Positions 1 through 9,053 of a stretch of DNA of 64,000 bases are shown one piece after another. Numbering within the stretch: position 1 is the first letter of the stretch; each line of letters begins with the position of its first letter. Both the position numbers and the translations under genes were made by a program. This stretch comes from Neptunicella plasticusilytica (GTDB taxonomy: Bacteria; Pseudomonadota; Gammaproteobacteria; Enterobacterales; Alteromonadaceae): positions 4,030,001 to 4,094,000 of the forward strand of contig NZ_CP150481.1 in NCBI RefSeq assembly GCF_047922965.1. The letters run 5' to 3'. The notes below the pieces were generated by a model, which worked only from the letters and a program-made list of their open reading frames with translations, was not told the origin of the DNA and did not search any database.

Positions 1-557
1 AACCACAAATAGCCACTGATTCCGGCTAATGGCCCGAGCAGCGCCATCAAGGTAAAAATGGTTACTATTTTTCTGCTCGACAGGTTTGCGCTTTGCTCAA
101 TTTCCCGAAAAGCGTTAAATCCTTCGGGCAGATTTTGTAATGCAATCAAACCTGCCAGCAAGTACGCGCTGTCGTTACCTATGGCTATTGCGGCGCCCAA
201 TGCCATCGATTCAGGGATAAAGTCACTTAACATGGCGGCCAACTGGCTACCGGAGGTTTTTAGCCGGGCCAGCAATATATCCAGCCCCATAAAGGCGACG
301 CCGCCCAAAATCAGGCAACTTGCTGCAACAGAGGGGGAAAGATGGGCAATACCTTCAGGTACCAGCACCAGTGCCACGGCAGACAACAATGCGCCTCCGC
401 CGAAGGCAACGACACTATGCCTGAACTCCTGCTCCAGCCAGTCAGAGCGTATATTCTCAAACCTTGCCAGCAACGCCCCCAACGGCATTGCCAGCCCTGC
501 CCCTAAGGTTAACAGCACAACAACGAATAAGGGCTGCATCAAAATGCTCGTATCCAT
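1..557 (-). CDS. ZIP family metal transporter, C-terminus cut by window start
   Basis: Reading the minus strand from an ATG at 557 gives an open frame of at least 185 residues that runs off the window start. It is very hydrophobic and carries the paired ZIP signatures: DFIPES in one membrane segment and NLPEGF in the next, the positions where ZIP proteins hold the metal-binding H/N-x-x-P-E motifs. ZIP proteins import divalent cations such as zinc or iron across the inner membrane, and substrate cannot be read from sequence. The first motif has Asp in place of the usual His. A long plus-strand frame over the same DNA is only its shadow. Confidence 0.8.
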   Translation of the reverse strand, partial: MDTSILMQPLFVVVLLTLGAGLAMPLGALLARFENIRSDWLEQEFRHSVVAFGGGALLSAVALVLVPEGIAHLSPSVAASCLILGGVAFMGLDILLARLKTSGSQLAAMLSDFIPESMALGAAIAIGNDSAYLLAGLIALQNLPEGFNAFREIEQSANLSSRKIVTIFTLMALLGPLAGISGYLW

Positions 558-601
558 TATGTAACTTCTAGCTTGAGCTCAGGATGCAATACAAAATACG
601 G

Positions 602-1237
602 CTAACCACCCTTCATATTGCTGATAAACTCGTTGGACTGGGCGATAGCGGCATTCATTTCCTTGATCAGTTGATCCACATCCCGTTTGATATTGCCGAA
701 CTCTCCTTGTAACGCGCCTACTGCAGCAGCATTCAAATTATGCTTAAGATACAGAACATTATCTTGCAGTGCAGACAATACCGGGGCCATTTTGCTTTCA
801 GCCTTGCGCAGGGATTTAACTAAACTGCTATAACGACGTTCGGTATCTTTCAGTTTACGTTGGCTATCTCGGCGTAAATTCTCGTTGCTATATTTTTCCA
901 GTTCATCCTGCCATTCATCAAATAATGCCTCGGCTACGCTTTCAACCTTATCGATACGCGAACTGACCCTGAGTGCTGACTCCTCACTGGCTTCATACTC
1001 ATCCTTGAGCTTGTTGTACACCTCTTGCAGTTCACCGCCGTCAAATTGAATCAAATCACTGAATTGTTCCAGCGCCGAACTAAATTGCTGTTGGGCATCC
1101 TGCTGCGCATCTTTGGCTTCCTCGACTCTATCTACCAGAATATCGCGCTTTTCTATGCCTACTTTTTCCATCGCTGCATAATAGGCTGACTGGCAACCTG
1201 TAACTAATATCAACAATGGCAGGATCAGCTTTTTCAT
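602..1237 (-). CDS. DUF2959 family lipoprotein
   Basis: A 211-residue protein with an N-terminal lipoprotein signal (hydrophobic stretch ending LVTGC, Cys15), followed by an almost entirely helical, charged, coiled-coil-rich body. This matches the DUF2959 family of gammaproteobacterial lipoproteins, whose function is not established. Its ATG overlaps the TGA of the upstream gene (ATGA), so the two are translationally coupled in one operon. Lack of an Asp just after the lipobox Cys suggests outer-membrane sorting (inference). Confidence 0.8.
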   Translation of the reverse strand: MKKLILPLLILVTGCQSAYYAAMEKVGIEKRDILVDRVEEAKDAQQDAQQQFSSALEQFSDLIQFDGGELQEVYNKLKDEYEASEESALRVSSRIDKVESVAEALFDEWQDELEKYSNENLRRDSQRKLKDTERRYSSLVKSLRKAESKMAPVLSALQDNVLYLKHNLNAAAVGALQGEFGNIKRDVDQLIKEMNAAIAQSNEFISNMKGG

Positions 1238-1461
1238 AGCGGTGGGCCCCGATATTTGGCTGCGTCAATAATGCACCAGATATAGACTATCGGCAGTATG
1301 ACCCAACCGATGAGTACCCAGACCAGCGCCCAGGAAATACACCAAAACACAAAAAACAATATCGCCGCTAAAATTCTACCCTGTAATAGCTGTCCCAAAC
1401 CGGGAATAAAAATATTACACAGTGCTGCCAATACGTTACCACCTGAACCTTGCCCTGCCAT
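1234..1461 (-). CDS. Small TM2-like membrane protein
   Basis: 75 residues from the ATG at 1461, chosen because AAGGAGA lies six bases upstream; a start five codons earlier has no such site. It has two hydrophobic helices (about 12-30 and 35-65) with the pattern GLGQLLQGR-A-ILFF and a closing IWCIIDAAKY, typical of small TM2-domain-like or YqaE-like bacterial membrane proteins. Function is unknown. Its stop overlaps the start of the DUF2959 lipoprotein gene by four bases, so both are probably envelope proteins made together. Confidence 0.7.
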   Translation of the reverse strand: MAGQGSGGNVLAALCNIFIPGLGQLLQGRILAAILFFVFWCISWALVWVLIGWVILPIVYIWCIIDAAKYRGPPL

Positions 1462-1574
1462 AAATGTCTCCTTCAATATAGATATTCAAGCTATCTTTAA
1501 ATACACACTCATCTTGAGCCGTTACACTACAAGTTAATGGAATTTATTATTTTACTCAATCTAAGGTTTGCCGG

Positions 1575-2543
1575 ATGTTGAAAGTTTACCCGCCAATCCT
1601 GCCCTTTAATAGCTTTGAACTCAATGTGTGCAAATTGCATAGCCTTCACGCTGAGGAATCAGGCAACCCGCAAGGCATACCTGTCATCTATCTGCATGGG
1701 GGCCCTGGTGGCGGTATTGCGCCATTTGCACGACGTTTATTTAATCCCGAGCTCTACCGCATTATCAATATGGATCAGCGTGGTTGTGGACAGTCGCGCC
1801 CTTTTCTGGAACTGAAGGATAACCATACCCAGGCACTGATAGATGATATGGAAACGCTCCGACAACATCTTGGTATCGATAAATGGCTGGTGTGTGGCGG
1901 CTCCTGGGGAACCACTCTGGCACTGCTGTATGGCATGCAATTTCCTGATAGGGTGCTGGGTATGGTATTACGTGGCGTCTTCCTGGCCCGGGCCGAAGAT
2001 ATTGACTGGTTTCTGGCTCCTGATGGAGGGGCCGCACAAATATTTCCTGACCATTACCAGCAGTTTGTCAGCGAGCTCGAAAGAAGCGATTCTTCACAGG
2101 CTGTTCTCCAGCACTTCCATCAGCAACTTACCAGTGACAACGAAATTAGCCGTCTTGCTGCAGCGAAACTCTGGACAGGTTGGGAAGCGCATATCGCTCA
2201 CCTGCATTTTATCCATACCGAACAGCAAGATGACAATCTGCATACTCAACTTAGTCTGGCGGTACTGGAGTGTCACTATATGCTCAATCAATGTTTTATC
2301 GCCGAAAACCAGATCCTGGATAACGTGGATAAAATGGGAGAGGTTCCGGGCATTATCGTGCATGGCCGTTACGATATGGTATGTAAACTGGAAGCCGCCC
2401 AGAGTTTGCATAACGCCTGGTTGAATAGCGAACTCTGTATTGTGCCAAACGCACCACATAGCGGTAGCCACGAATTGATTGCCAGCGCATTTTGCAAAGC
2501 CACTGACGCCATGGCCAGATTTCTGCGTAAACCACCAGCCTGA
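1575..2543 (+). CDS. pip: Proline iminopeptidase (peptidase family S33)
   Basis: 322-residue cytoplasmic alpha/beta hydrolase that removes N-terminal proline from peptides. HGGPGGG (41-47) forms the oxyanion-hole region and DQRGCGQS (67-74) is diagnostic of the Pip subfamily. The nucleophile elbow GGSWG (108-112) gives Ser110. Asp267 in GRYD and His295 in APHSGSH complete the triad. Length agrees with Serratia-type Pip (about 317 residues). It heads a same-strand run with a DUF1223 gene and dtd. Confidence 0.9.
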   Translation: MLKVYPPILPFNSFELNVCKLHSLHAEESGNPQGIPVIYLHGGPGGGIAPFARRLFNPELYRIINMDQRGCGQSRPFLELKDNHTQALIDDMETLRQHLGIDKWLVCGGSWGTTLALLYGMQFPDRVLGMVLRGVFLARAEDIDWFLAPDGGAAQIFPDHYQQFVSELERSDSSQAVLQHFHQQLTSDNEISRLAAAKLWTGWEAHIAHLHFIHTEQQDDNLHTQLSLAVLECHYMLNQCFIAENQILDNVDKMGEVPGIIVHGRYDMVCKLEAAQSLHNAWLNSELCIVPNAPHSGSHELIASAFCKATDAMARFLRKPPA

Positions 2544-2615
2544 CAATCTTTTAATGAGCCATATCGGCTTAACTACCGGTCTGTGTGAGTAATGTTGACA
2601 TAGTGAGTCTATTTT

Positions 2616-3347
2616 ATGCGTTTACTGCTGTTGTTATGCTTAATCTTTACCTGTCACTGCGGTGCAAATGAGCAAATTTTTTCCAGTCCCGTCAATCAAG
2701 TTAACTTGTTAGAACTATATACCTCACAAGGATGCAGCAGCTGTCCTGCTGCCGAACATTATCTGTCGCTGTATAAACAAAATGACAAGTTATGGAACAG
2801 CATTATTCCTGTCGCGTTTCATGTGGATTACTGGGACGAACTAGGCTGGCATGATCGGTATTCGAACAAGGATTTTAGCCAGCGACAACGCGATTATGCC
2901 CGAAAGGGAAATGTACAAGGCGTATATACTCCCGGATTCGTATTAAATGGTCAGGAATGGCGGGGTTATTTCGGTACCAAGAAATTACCCCTTGCCAACA
3001 ATCGCCCCGGCAAACTGGAATTGGTTGCTGGAGATAAAGATGTCACGCTACGTTTTTATCCCGAGTCTGACCGACAGACTCGCTATCAGGGACATATCGC
3101 GGTAATAGGTTTTAATCTTCAGGAGCGGATACTGGCTGGCGAAAATCAGGATAAAATATTAATCCACGACTTTGTGGTGCTAGGTTACAACAGTTTTACC
3201 CTGCTCAATCAGAATGATATTCAACAACAATCAGCAAACTGGCCGACTTTGTCCAGTCCCGCCACACAAAAAGGCATTGTCGCCTGGGTAACCCAACAAA
3301 CTAGTCCCTCCCCAATTCAGGCCGTCGGTGGTAAATTAGCCCAATAA
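2616..3347 (+). CDS. DUF1223 secreted thioredoxin-like protein
   Basis: 243 residues. An N-terminal signal peptide (about 1-17) is followed by LLELYTSQGCSSCPAAE, with a CxxC pair at Cys40 and Cys43. This is the hallmark of DUF1223, a family with a thioredoxin-like fold and unknown role. Cys15 in the HCG context might alternatively be a lipobox cysteine. It lies 72 bp after pip and 20 bp before dtd on the same strand. A periplasmic thiol-redox role is inference from the CxxC motif. Confidence 0.8.
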   Translation: MRLLLLLCLIFTCHCGANEQIFSSPVNQVNLLELYTSQGCSSCPAAEHYLSLYKQNDKLWNSIIPVAFHVDYWDELGWHDRYSNKDFSQRQRDYARKGNVQGVYTPGFVLNGQEWRGYFGTKKLPLANNRPGKLELVAGDKDVTLRFYPESDRQTRYQGHIAVIGFNLQERILAGENQDKILIHDFVVLGYNSFTLLNQNDIQQQSANWPTLSSPATQKGIVAWVTQQTSPSPIQAVGGKLAQ

Positions 3348-3367
3348 ATTGAGTTGTTGGAGTCATA

Positions 3368-3805
3368 ATGATCGGATTATTGCAGCGGGTAAAACAGGCA
3401 CGGGTAGAGGTTGTCGGTGAATGTGTAGGAGAAATTGGTCAGGGCATTTTACTGCTGCTGGGGATAGAAAAAGAAGATAACGAAGCGAAGGCACAGCGCC
3501 TGTGTCAACGAGTATTAAACTATCGAATTTTTAGCGATAGCGACGACAAAATGAATCTTAACTTGCAACAAATACAAGGCCAGTTACTGGTGGTGTCACA
3601 ATTTACTCTGGTGGCGGATACACGTAAGGGTAACAGACCCAGCTTTTCCAGTGCAGCCGCCCCTCCGACCAGCGAGAAATTGTACGAGCATTTTATTCAG
3701 CAAGCCCGTAGCGCAGGTGTCTATTGTCAAACCGGCCTGTTTGGTGCTGATATGCAGGTCGAGCTGATTAATGATGGGCCAGTCACGTTTTCGTTAACTG
3801 TCTAA
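3368..3805 (+). CDS. dtd: D-aminoacyl-tRNA deacylase
   Basis: 145 residues, exactly the usual DTD size. The enzyme hydrolyses D-aminoacyl-tRNAs (and Gly-tRNA-Ala) and so proofreads chirality in translation. The two DTD signatures are present: SQFTL (77-81) and the cis-GlyPro motif GPVTF (137-141). It starts ATGATCGG with a weak upstream GGAG. Its 3' end overlaps the convergent spermidine-synthase-like gene by 12 bp. Confidence 0.95.
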   Translation: MIGLLQRVKQARVEVVGECVGEIGQGILLLLGIEKEDNEAKAQRLCQRVLNYRIFSDSDDKMNLNLQQIQGQLLVVSQFTLVADTRKGNRPSFSSAAAPPTSEKLYEHFIQQARSAGVYCQTGLFGADMQVELINDGPVTFSLTV

Positions 3806-4543
3806 TACAAACAAATTCAGATCAATCTGGCTGCGCTGTACAAAGTCAAAAAAATCAGCATCAAAAGATATGGCCGGTAAAGGCTGCTCGGACACCATCA
3901 GGACCCGATTAATGTATCCGGGCACTGAAAAACATAGGGTTTGTTGACCGAATTGCTGACGTAATAAATGGGTGACCTGTTCGACCTGAAACTCGCTAAC
4001 AGGTAACAGATTCACAATCAATATGCCCTGTGACGACAGGGCCAGATGACATTTATGGTAGAAATCAGGCTCGAATAAAAATGCGGGGCAATGCTGATGG
4101 TCAAACAGATCTACAAACAATAGATCGGTCTTACCAGACTGCGGTAAATATTGTTGGGCATCAATCTGAATAATTTTGGCCCCCAGACGGGCTGGATTAA
4201 AGTAGCGCTCGAAACTGGCGATAACATCTGTGCGCAGTTCCACGCTGGTCAGCTCAATGCGTGAATGCTGCGCGAGATAACGCTGTATAGCCCCGCCTCC
4301 TAGTCCCAACTCCAGTGCATTTTTTGCTTGAGGCGCAAAGTACAGGGCTAGCATCATCGGATGTAAATGCGGCAAAATCAATTGAGCGGGGTTGCTGCGA
4401 CACATAACACTATGTACCGTATTATTTATTTCCAGCCAGCAATAATGTTCATTTTGCAGAACAGACAAGGCTTGCAAGCCCGCTGACTGATTCAGGTACA
4501 ACAGTGATTGGTTCACCAGGTCTTGTTTTAGATCGAATACCAC
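3794..4543 (-). CDS. Spermidine-synthase-like SAM-dependent enzyme
   Basis: 249 residues. The Rossmann-fold motif LELGLGGGAIQRYL (about 95-110) and the later LLFVDLFD strand are those of the polyamine aminopropyltransferase / spermidine-synthase-like group. The protein is shorter than true SpeE and I cannot see the full polyamine-binding set, so it may be a methyltransferase-like paralogue and no substrate is assigned. It is convergent with dtd (12 bp overlap) and divergent from the GNAT/hot-dog gene. Confidence 0.7.
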   Translation of the reverse strand: MVFDLKQDLVNQSLLYLNQSAGLQALSVLQNEHYCWLEINNTVHSVMCRSNPAQLILPHLHPMMLALYFAPQAKNALELGLGGGAIQRYLAQHSRIELTSVELRTDVIASFERYFNPARLGAKIIQIDAQQYLPQSGKTDLLFVDLFDHQHCPAFLFEPDFYHKCHLALSSQGILIVNLLPVSEFQVEQVTHLLRQQFGQQTLCFSVPGYINRVLMVSEQPLPAISFDADFFDFVQRSQIDLNLFVLDS

Positions 4544-4639
4544 TGTTATAAATCATCTTCCTAATCGATGCAGAACACTATAAGGTTATCCGTCCGGGAT
4601 CGGAATAGTAACTTTTCTAACTGAGAAATAAGTGAATAT

Positions 4640-5548
4640 ATGTATAGAGTCGTGACACCAGAAACTGATGAAGACTTTGAGAAGTATTTTACTTTTCGCT
4701 GGCAAATGCTGCGCAAGCCGTGGAATTATCCTCTCGGTTCTGAAAAGGATGAATACGAGCAGGTCAGTCATCACCGGATGATTGTCGGCCCGGATAAACA
4801 AGTACTGGCAATTGGACGCCTGCACTTTAATACCTCTGAAGAGGCGCAAATGCGCCATATCGCCGTATCGAACGATCAACAAGGCAAAGGTTTGGGGAAA
4901 TTGATTGTCTCGGCGCTGGAAGGAGTCGCCAGACACGAGGGAGTGGAACGTATTGTCACCAACAGCCGTGAACTGTCCATGCCTTTTTTCAAAAGCTGCG
5001 GTTATGTGGTCGCCGGAGAAAGCCCCACCGAGCTGGGTAGTCTGACTCGTCAGTTAATGATCAAGCAATTAACCGAACTCAACGCCATCATGATCCATCC
5101 CAAATGGTGCCAGGCATTGCAAAAACTATGGCACGAAGCTATTCCGATCAGCGAACAGATGGGGATCAAACTGTTCCAGTACAGTGGCCGTACCCTGGAA
5201 ACCCGATCTTCGCTGGTGAAAAACATGAATCCGCATAACACCATGTTTGCCGGTAGTATTTATTCGCAAGCTGTACTGACCGGCTGGGGCATGATCCACT
5301 TGCATCTCAAGGAAAAAGAACTCAGCGGCGATATTGTTTTGTCTGAAGGCGATATCAAATACACCAAGCCTATTACGGTTCGTCCCCGTGCCGTCTGCAA
5401 TATTGAATCAATGATAGAGAAATTTGATTTACTGGCCAAAGGCAAACGTTGTCCGGTGAAATTGCAGGTGGATATCTTCGACGATGATGTGCCGGTTGGT
5501 GTGTTTAAAGGAGAATACTGGGTTATTCCGGAAAAGTCCGTTTCCTGA
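4640..5548 (+). CDS. Bifunctional GNAT acetyltransferase / hot-dog thioesterase-like protein (YiiD type)
   Basis: 302 residues in two domains. Residues about 1-145 are a GNAT acetyltransferase with the acetyl-CoA loop QQGKGLGK. Residues about 155-300 are a YiiD C-terminal hot-dog domain (LFQYSGRTLETRSSLVKN, NPHNTMFAGSIY). E. coli YiiD, renamed FabY for a role in starting fatty-acid synthesis, has the same architecture and similar length. An acyl-carrier or acyl-CoA substrate is therefore likely but not shown here. It ends just before a bidirectional terminator shared with rpoH. Confidence 0.8.
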   Translation: MYRVVTPETDEDFEKYFTFRWQMLRKPWNYPLGSEKDEYEQVSHHRMIVGPDKQVLAIGRLHFNTSEEAQMRHIAVSNDQQGKGLGKLIVSALEGVARHEGVERIVTNSRELSMPFFKSCGYVVAGESPTELGSLTRQLMIKQLTELNAIMIHPKWCQALQKLWHEAIPISEQMGIKLFQYSGRTLETRSSLVKNMNPHNTMFAGSIYSQAVLTGWGMIHLHLKEKELSGDIVLSEGDIKYTKPITVRPRAVCNIESMIEKFDLLAKGKRCPVKLQVDIFDDDVPVGVFKGEYWVIPEKSVS

Positions 5549-5561
5549 GTATGCAGATACA

Positions 5562-5587
5562 AAAAAGCCTTCAGAAGAAGGCTTTTT
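5562..5587. terminator. Bidirectional Rho-independent terminator
   Basis: The stem AAAAAGCCTTC / GAAGGCTTTTT is an 11 bp perfect inverted repeat with an AGAA loop. It has A-runs on one side and T-runs on the other, so it serves both the GNAT/hot-dog gene (plus) and rpoH (minus), which converge here. Confidence 0.9.
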
Positions 5588-5606
5588 CAATTCTATGCAT
5601 TAGCGA

Positions 5607-6461
5607 TTATGCCATAGCATATTGCAATTTTTTCATCGCGTTCTTTTCAATCTGACGTACCCGCTCGGCAGAGACCTGATATTTATCAGCCAGCTCTTGC
5701 AGCGTGGTTTTGTCATCGGTTAACCAACGAGTCTGGATAATATGTTGGCTACGCTCATCCAGTGTTTTAATCGCAGAATATAAACGATCGCTGGCATTGC
5801 TATCCCAATCATCAGAAATAATCTGTGACTCAACACTGGCAGATTTATCTTCCAGATATTGAACAGGCGCAAAATTACCGCTTTCGTCATCATCAGCCGA
5901 TAAATCAAAGGTCTGATCCTGGCTGCTCATACGCGCTTCCATTTGCAGAACTTCTTTGGTGCTTACTCCCAAAGCTTCAGCAACGGTTTCAACTTCATCA
6001 TGGGTAAACCAGCCAAGACGCTTCTTCGCCTTGCGCAAATTAAAGAATAATTTACGTTGCGCTTTAGTGGTAGCCACTTTAACAATACGCCAATTACGTA
6101 ATACAAATTCGTGGATCTCGGCTTTAATCCAATGTACCGCGAACGACACCAGCCTTACGCCAACTGTGGGATCAAAACGCTTCACCGCTTTCATCAAACC
6201 AATGTTACCTTCCTGAATTAAATCAGCCTGAGGTAAACCGTAACCGGAATATGACTTGGCAATATGCACTACAAAACGCAGATGTGACATGATCAGCTTA
6301 CGTGCAGATTCCAGATCACCATCTTGTTGCAATCGTTCAGCTAATTCACGTTCTTCTTCGGCACTCAACATGGCAATACTGCCAGCTGCCTGGATATAGG
6401 CTTCGATGCTACCGGAGCTACGAGGAACGCTTAATGCCATTGATTGTAGGCTTGTGCTCAT
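5607..6461 (-). CDS. rpoH: RNA polymerase sigma-32 (heat-shock sigma factor)
   Basis: 284 residues, the normal RpoH length. Sigma-70 region 2 is seen in DLIQEGNIGLMKAVKRF (80-96). The RpoH box QRKLFFNLR (135-143) is specific to sigma-32. The region 4.2 helix-turn-helix is near the C-terminus (TLQELADKYQVSAERVRQIE). It directs transcription of chaperone and protease genes under heat stress. The ATG at 6461 has AAGGAG six bases upstream. In E. coli rpoH sits directly beside ftsYEX; here an EAL-HDOD gene lies between rpoH and ftsX. Confidence 0.97.
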   Translation of the reverse strand: MSTSLQSMALSVPRSSGSIEAYIQAAGSIAMLSAEEERELAERLQQDGDLESARKLIMSHLRFVVHIAKSYSGYGLPQADLIQEGNIGLMKAVKRFDPTVGVRLVSFAVHWIKAEIHEFVLRNWRIVKVATTKAQRKLFFNLRKAKKRLGWFTHDEVETVAEALGVSTKEVLQMEARMSSQDQTFDLSADDDESGNFAPVQYLEDKSASVESQIISDDWDSNASDRLYSAIKTLDERSQHIIQTRWLTDDKTTLQELADKYQVSAERVRQIEKNAMKKLQYAMA

Positions 6462-6544
6462 TGTGTACTCCTTAAAGTATTTCTGCTAAGCAGTCTATCA
6501 TTGCGTAATGGGCTTCGCCATTATTTTTACGCCTTGTAACGTCC

Positions 6545-6558
6545 AATAGCGCGCTATT
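6545..6558. promoter_or_regulatory. 14 bp perfect palindrome upstream of rpoH
   Basis: AATAGCGCGCTATT is its own reverse complement and lies 84 bp upstream of the rpoH start codon, where a repressor or dimeric regulator could bind. No known operator consensus is assigned; a chance palindrome is possible. Confidence 0.3.
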
Positions 6559-6672
6559 TATTAGTGTACATACCCACTGATAAGTTCCAATGGTGACAAA
6601 CCATCTAAATTTCAATATGGTAGCCCACAACAGAATGTAATATTTTATTTCGAACTAGCATATTCAGCACTG

Positions 6673-6694
6673 TTGAGAACTGAAAATTTCTCAA
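6673..6694. promoter_or_regulatory. Spaced inverted repeat TTGAGAA-N8-TTCTCAA upstream of the EAL-HDOD gene
   Basis: Two perfect 7 bp half-sites are separated by eight bases. The same half-sites with the same eight-base spacer recur at 37463-37484 upstream of the CheX-receiver gene. This suggests a shared operator for a dimeric regulator of signalling genes, or a small shared repeat. It lies about 160 bp upstream of the GTG start. Confidence 0.45.
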
Positions 6695-6855
6695 TTGAGG
6701 CGCAAATAGTGTAGTTTAGTCATCTAAATAAATCTGCTTGCCCATTTTGTTGAAACGAGTGGGAGTATGGGATTTTCAGGCTCAACTCGAAAGACTGGAG
6801 TAATATAAAAGTCACCCACTTTTGGGATTGTGTTTTTTAAATGGAGGCTGGTTGC

Positions 6856-8076
6856 GTGTACACCTATGTTGCTCGGCAAGCGATTTTTGATCGCAAAAAA
6901 CATGTTTATGCCTATGAGCTGCTGTTTCGCGACGGAACCAGTAATTGTTACCCTGACATTGCCCCCGACGAGGCCACCTCCAAATTATTAACCAATAGCC
7001 ACCTGAATCTTGGCCTGGATGAAATTACCAACGGTAAACCGGCCTTTATCAATTTTTTTCAGGACACCCTGCTTTACCGTTTTCCTACCTTCCTGGATCC
7101 CGAATCAGTAGTAGTCGAAGTACTGGAGAATATTGATATTTCCCAACCCATTCTGGATGCCTGCCAACAAATAAAAAATCTGGGCTACAAGCTGGCGCTG
7201 GATGACTATAACTTTGATCCTAAATGGGATGTATTTATTCCTTTGGTGGATATTATTAAAGTTGATGTCAGGGAAAGCGATCGCTTTACCATTGAAGATA
7301 ATATGGGCAAATTGAAAGCTTATAATGTCAAGCTGGTTGCAGAAAAAGTGGAAACCGAAGATGAATTCGAATTTTTCCACCAACTGGGTTTTGACCTGTT
7401 TCAGGGCTACTTTTTTACCCGTCCTCAGGTGATAAAAAACAAAAGCTTGCCTTCATCCAAACTCGGTGTAGTGGAACTGTTAGCCGTCTCATCCTCGGTA
7501 GAATTCGATTTTGCCCGTATCAACAGTATCATCGAACGAGATGTCAGCTTGTCATATCGCTTGTTACGTTTTATCAATAATCCTATGGTCAACAAGCGCC
7601 AGAAAATCACCTCGTTGCGCCACGCGCTGAATTATATGGGCCAAATCGAAATCAAGAAATTTATTGCCCTGCTGGCACTCGCCAACCTGAACGACAATAA
7701 ACCTCCTGAGCTGATCCACCTGTCACTGGTTCGCGCCAAGTTTTGTGAGTTGATTGCTGATAGCAAAGGAGAATTTAACAACCCGCCCATGGGTTTTCTG
7801 GTAGGATTGCTATCGATGCTGGATGCTTTACTGGATCAGGAAATGGCCGTTCTGGTCAACAAGTTACCTATATCGGATGAGCTAAAACAAGGACTATGCG
7901 GTATGGAAGGCAGGCTAAATAATTATCTCAATCTGGTTAAAGCACTGGAATCGGCCAACTGGCAAAATGTTCAACAGGCAGCCATTAGCTTGCAAATCAA
8001 CACTGACGATATTCATGATTTTCATCATCAAGCGCTGATTTGGGGTGGAGCCATGCGTAGCATGGCATCGGACTAA
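6856..8076 (+). CDS. EAL-HDOD signalling protein (YuxH-like)
   Basis: 406 residues from a GTG at 6856. This start is preferred because the in-frame ATG at 6841 itself forms part of a strong GGAGG site (6843-6847) spaced eight bases from the GTG, and family members begin with the same (M)YTYVARQ. The N-terminal half is an EAL-like domain (AYELLFRDG, LALDDYNF, VAEKVE, FQGYFFTRP). The C-terminal half is an HDOD domain (about 200-400; SLSYRLLRFINNP, ALNYMGQ). Family members are mostly cyclic-di-GMP-linked signalling adaptors rather than active phosphodiesterases. It overlaps convergent ftsX by four bases. Confidence 0.88.
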   Translation: MYTYVARQAIFDRKKHVYAYELLFRDGTSNCYPDIAPDEATSKLLTNSHLNLGLDEITNGKPAFINFFQDTLLYRFPTFLDPESVVVEVLENIDISQPILDACQQIKNLGYKLALDDYNFDPKWDVFIPLVDIIKVDVRESDRFTIEDNMGKLKAYNVKLVAEKVETEDEFEFFHQLGFDLFQGYFFTRPQVIKNKSLPSSKLGVVELLAVSSSVEFDFARINSIIERDVSLSYRLLRFINNPMVNKRQKITSLRHALNYMGQIEIKKFIALLALANLNDNKPPELIHLSLVRAKFCELIADSKGEFNNPPMGFLVGLLSMLDALLDQEMAVLVNKLPISDELKQGLCGMEGRLNNYLNLVKALESANWQNVQQAAISLQINTDDIHDFHHQALIWGGAMRSMASD

Positions 8077-9053
8077 CTGGGCTCGATATCACGCACGTGG
8101 CGGTGAACACTGATAACGGATCCGGCCAACCCCAGAAAAATGGATAAACCCAGCATGGTTAACAATTCTGAGCCAGCCAGTCCGGTGAGTTCAAAATTCT
8201 TTTGATATAACGCGGTAACATTGGCAATACTGGCCCCCATCCACCAGGTGATCAGCATCACCGCAAACCAGGCCAATATCCCACCGCTAAGACCAAACCA
8301 GAAGCCGGTATACAGAAACGGGCGCTGAATAAACGAGTCTGTTGCACCAACCAGTTTCATTACCAGAATTTCGCTACGTTTATTGAGTATATTCAAGCGT
8401 ATGGTGTTGCCGATAATCAGCACCACTGCCATAAACAGCAACAGCGCAATGAGCAGCACCAGTTCACGCGCCAGTTCAAGTACCCCATGCAAACGGGTTA
8501 ACCATTCAATATCCAGCTTGCCGGTTTCCACTTCCCGCTCGTCACGCAACTTTTGCAACAATCTCGCAGCAGATTTGGGGCCAGCATGCTTGACGGTTGG
8601 TGTAACGAGTAGCACCTCGGGTAACGGATTACTGTCCAGATATTGCAACGCATCACCAAAACCGGACAATTTCTTGAATTCATCCAACGCCTTGTCAGCG
8701 GGAATGTGCAGCAGTTTCTCTACCTCAGGCCATAAGCTGACCCGTTTGACCATTTGCTGGATATCTCCCTGAGAGACATCTTTACGCAAGAACAATGAAA
8801 TCTCCGCAGCCTGTTCCCAGCCAGCACTAACTTGCTCGGTGTTTTTAACCAACACGTAAAGGGTGGTGGGCAAGGTAATACTCAGCCCCAGTACACCAAT
8901 AGTCATCAATGACGCTGCGGGCGTGCGCCACAACTCGCCCAAGCTGGCCAGCGACTGACGCAAGTGATCAACAAAAAACATCAGTATTTTTTGCAGTGGC
9001 GATATTTTGCTTTGTTCAGCGCCGTGCTGGCGTTCTTTAAACAGTAAGCTCAT
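8073..9053 (-). CDS. ftsX: Cell division ABC-type permease FtsX
   Basis: 326 residues with four membrane segments (one near 50-70, three in the C-terminal half) and a large periplasmic loop between the first two, the FtsX architecture. With FtsE it forms the ABC-type complex that couples septal ring assembly to peptidoglycan amidase activation through EnvC. The ATG at 9053 lies inside the 3' end of ftsE (17 bp overlap), so it is translationally coupled. The order ftsY-ftsE-ftsX is as in E. coli. Confidence 0.95.
   Translation of the reverse strand: MSLLFKERQHGAEQSKISPLQKILMFFVDHLRQSLASLGELWRTPAASLMTIGVLGLSITLPTTLYVLVKNTEQVSAGWEQAAEISLFLRKDVSQGDIQQMVKRVSLWPEVEKLLHIPADKALDEFKKLSGFGDALQYLDSNPLPEVLLVTPTVKHAGPKSAARLLQKLRDEREVETGKLDIEWLTRLHGVLELARELVLLIALLLFMAVVLIIGNTIRLNILNKRSEILVMKLVGATDSFIQRPFLYTGFWFGLSGGILAWFAVMLITWWMGASIANVTALYQKNFELTGLAGSELLTMLGLSIFLGLAGSVISVHRHVRDIEPS

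Larger units (their letters stand above)
6462..6855. other. Intergenic region between divergent rpoH and EAL-HDOD genes
   Basis: 394 bp without a gene. It must hold promoters for both neighbours. On the rpoH side I see a perfect 14 bp palindrome AATAGCGCGCTATT at 6545-6558. A weak -35/-10-like pair on the minus strand lies just above it (TTGGAA, 16 bp, TACACT). On the other side is the spaced inverted repeat at 6673-6694. No RNA gene is recognisable. Confidence 0.5.

Noticed and set aside
58..564. Plus-strand frame of 168 residues at the window start
   Set aside because: It is Ser/Pro/Ala-rich with no family features, while the minus strand of the same DNA encodes a clear ZIP transporter.
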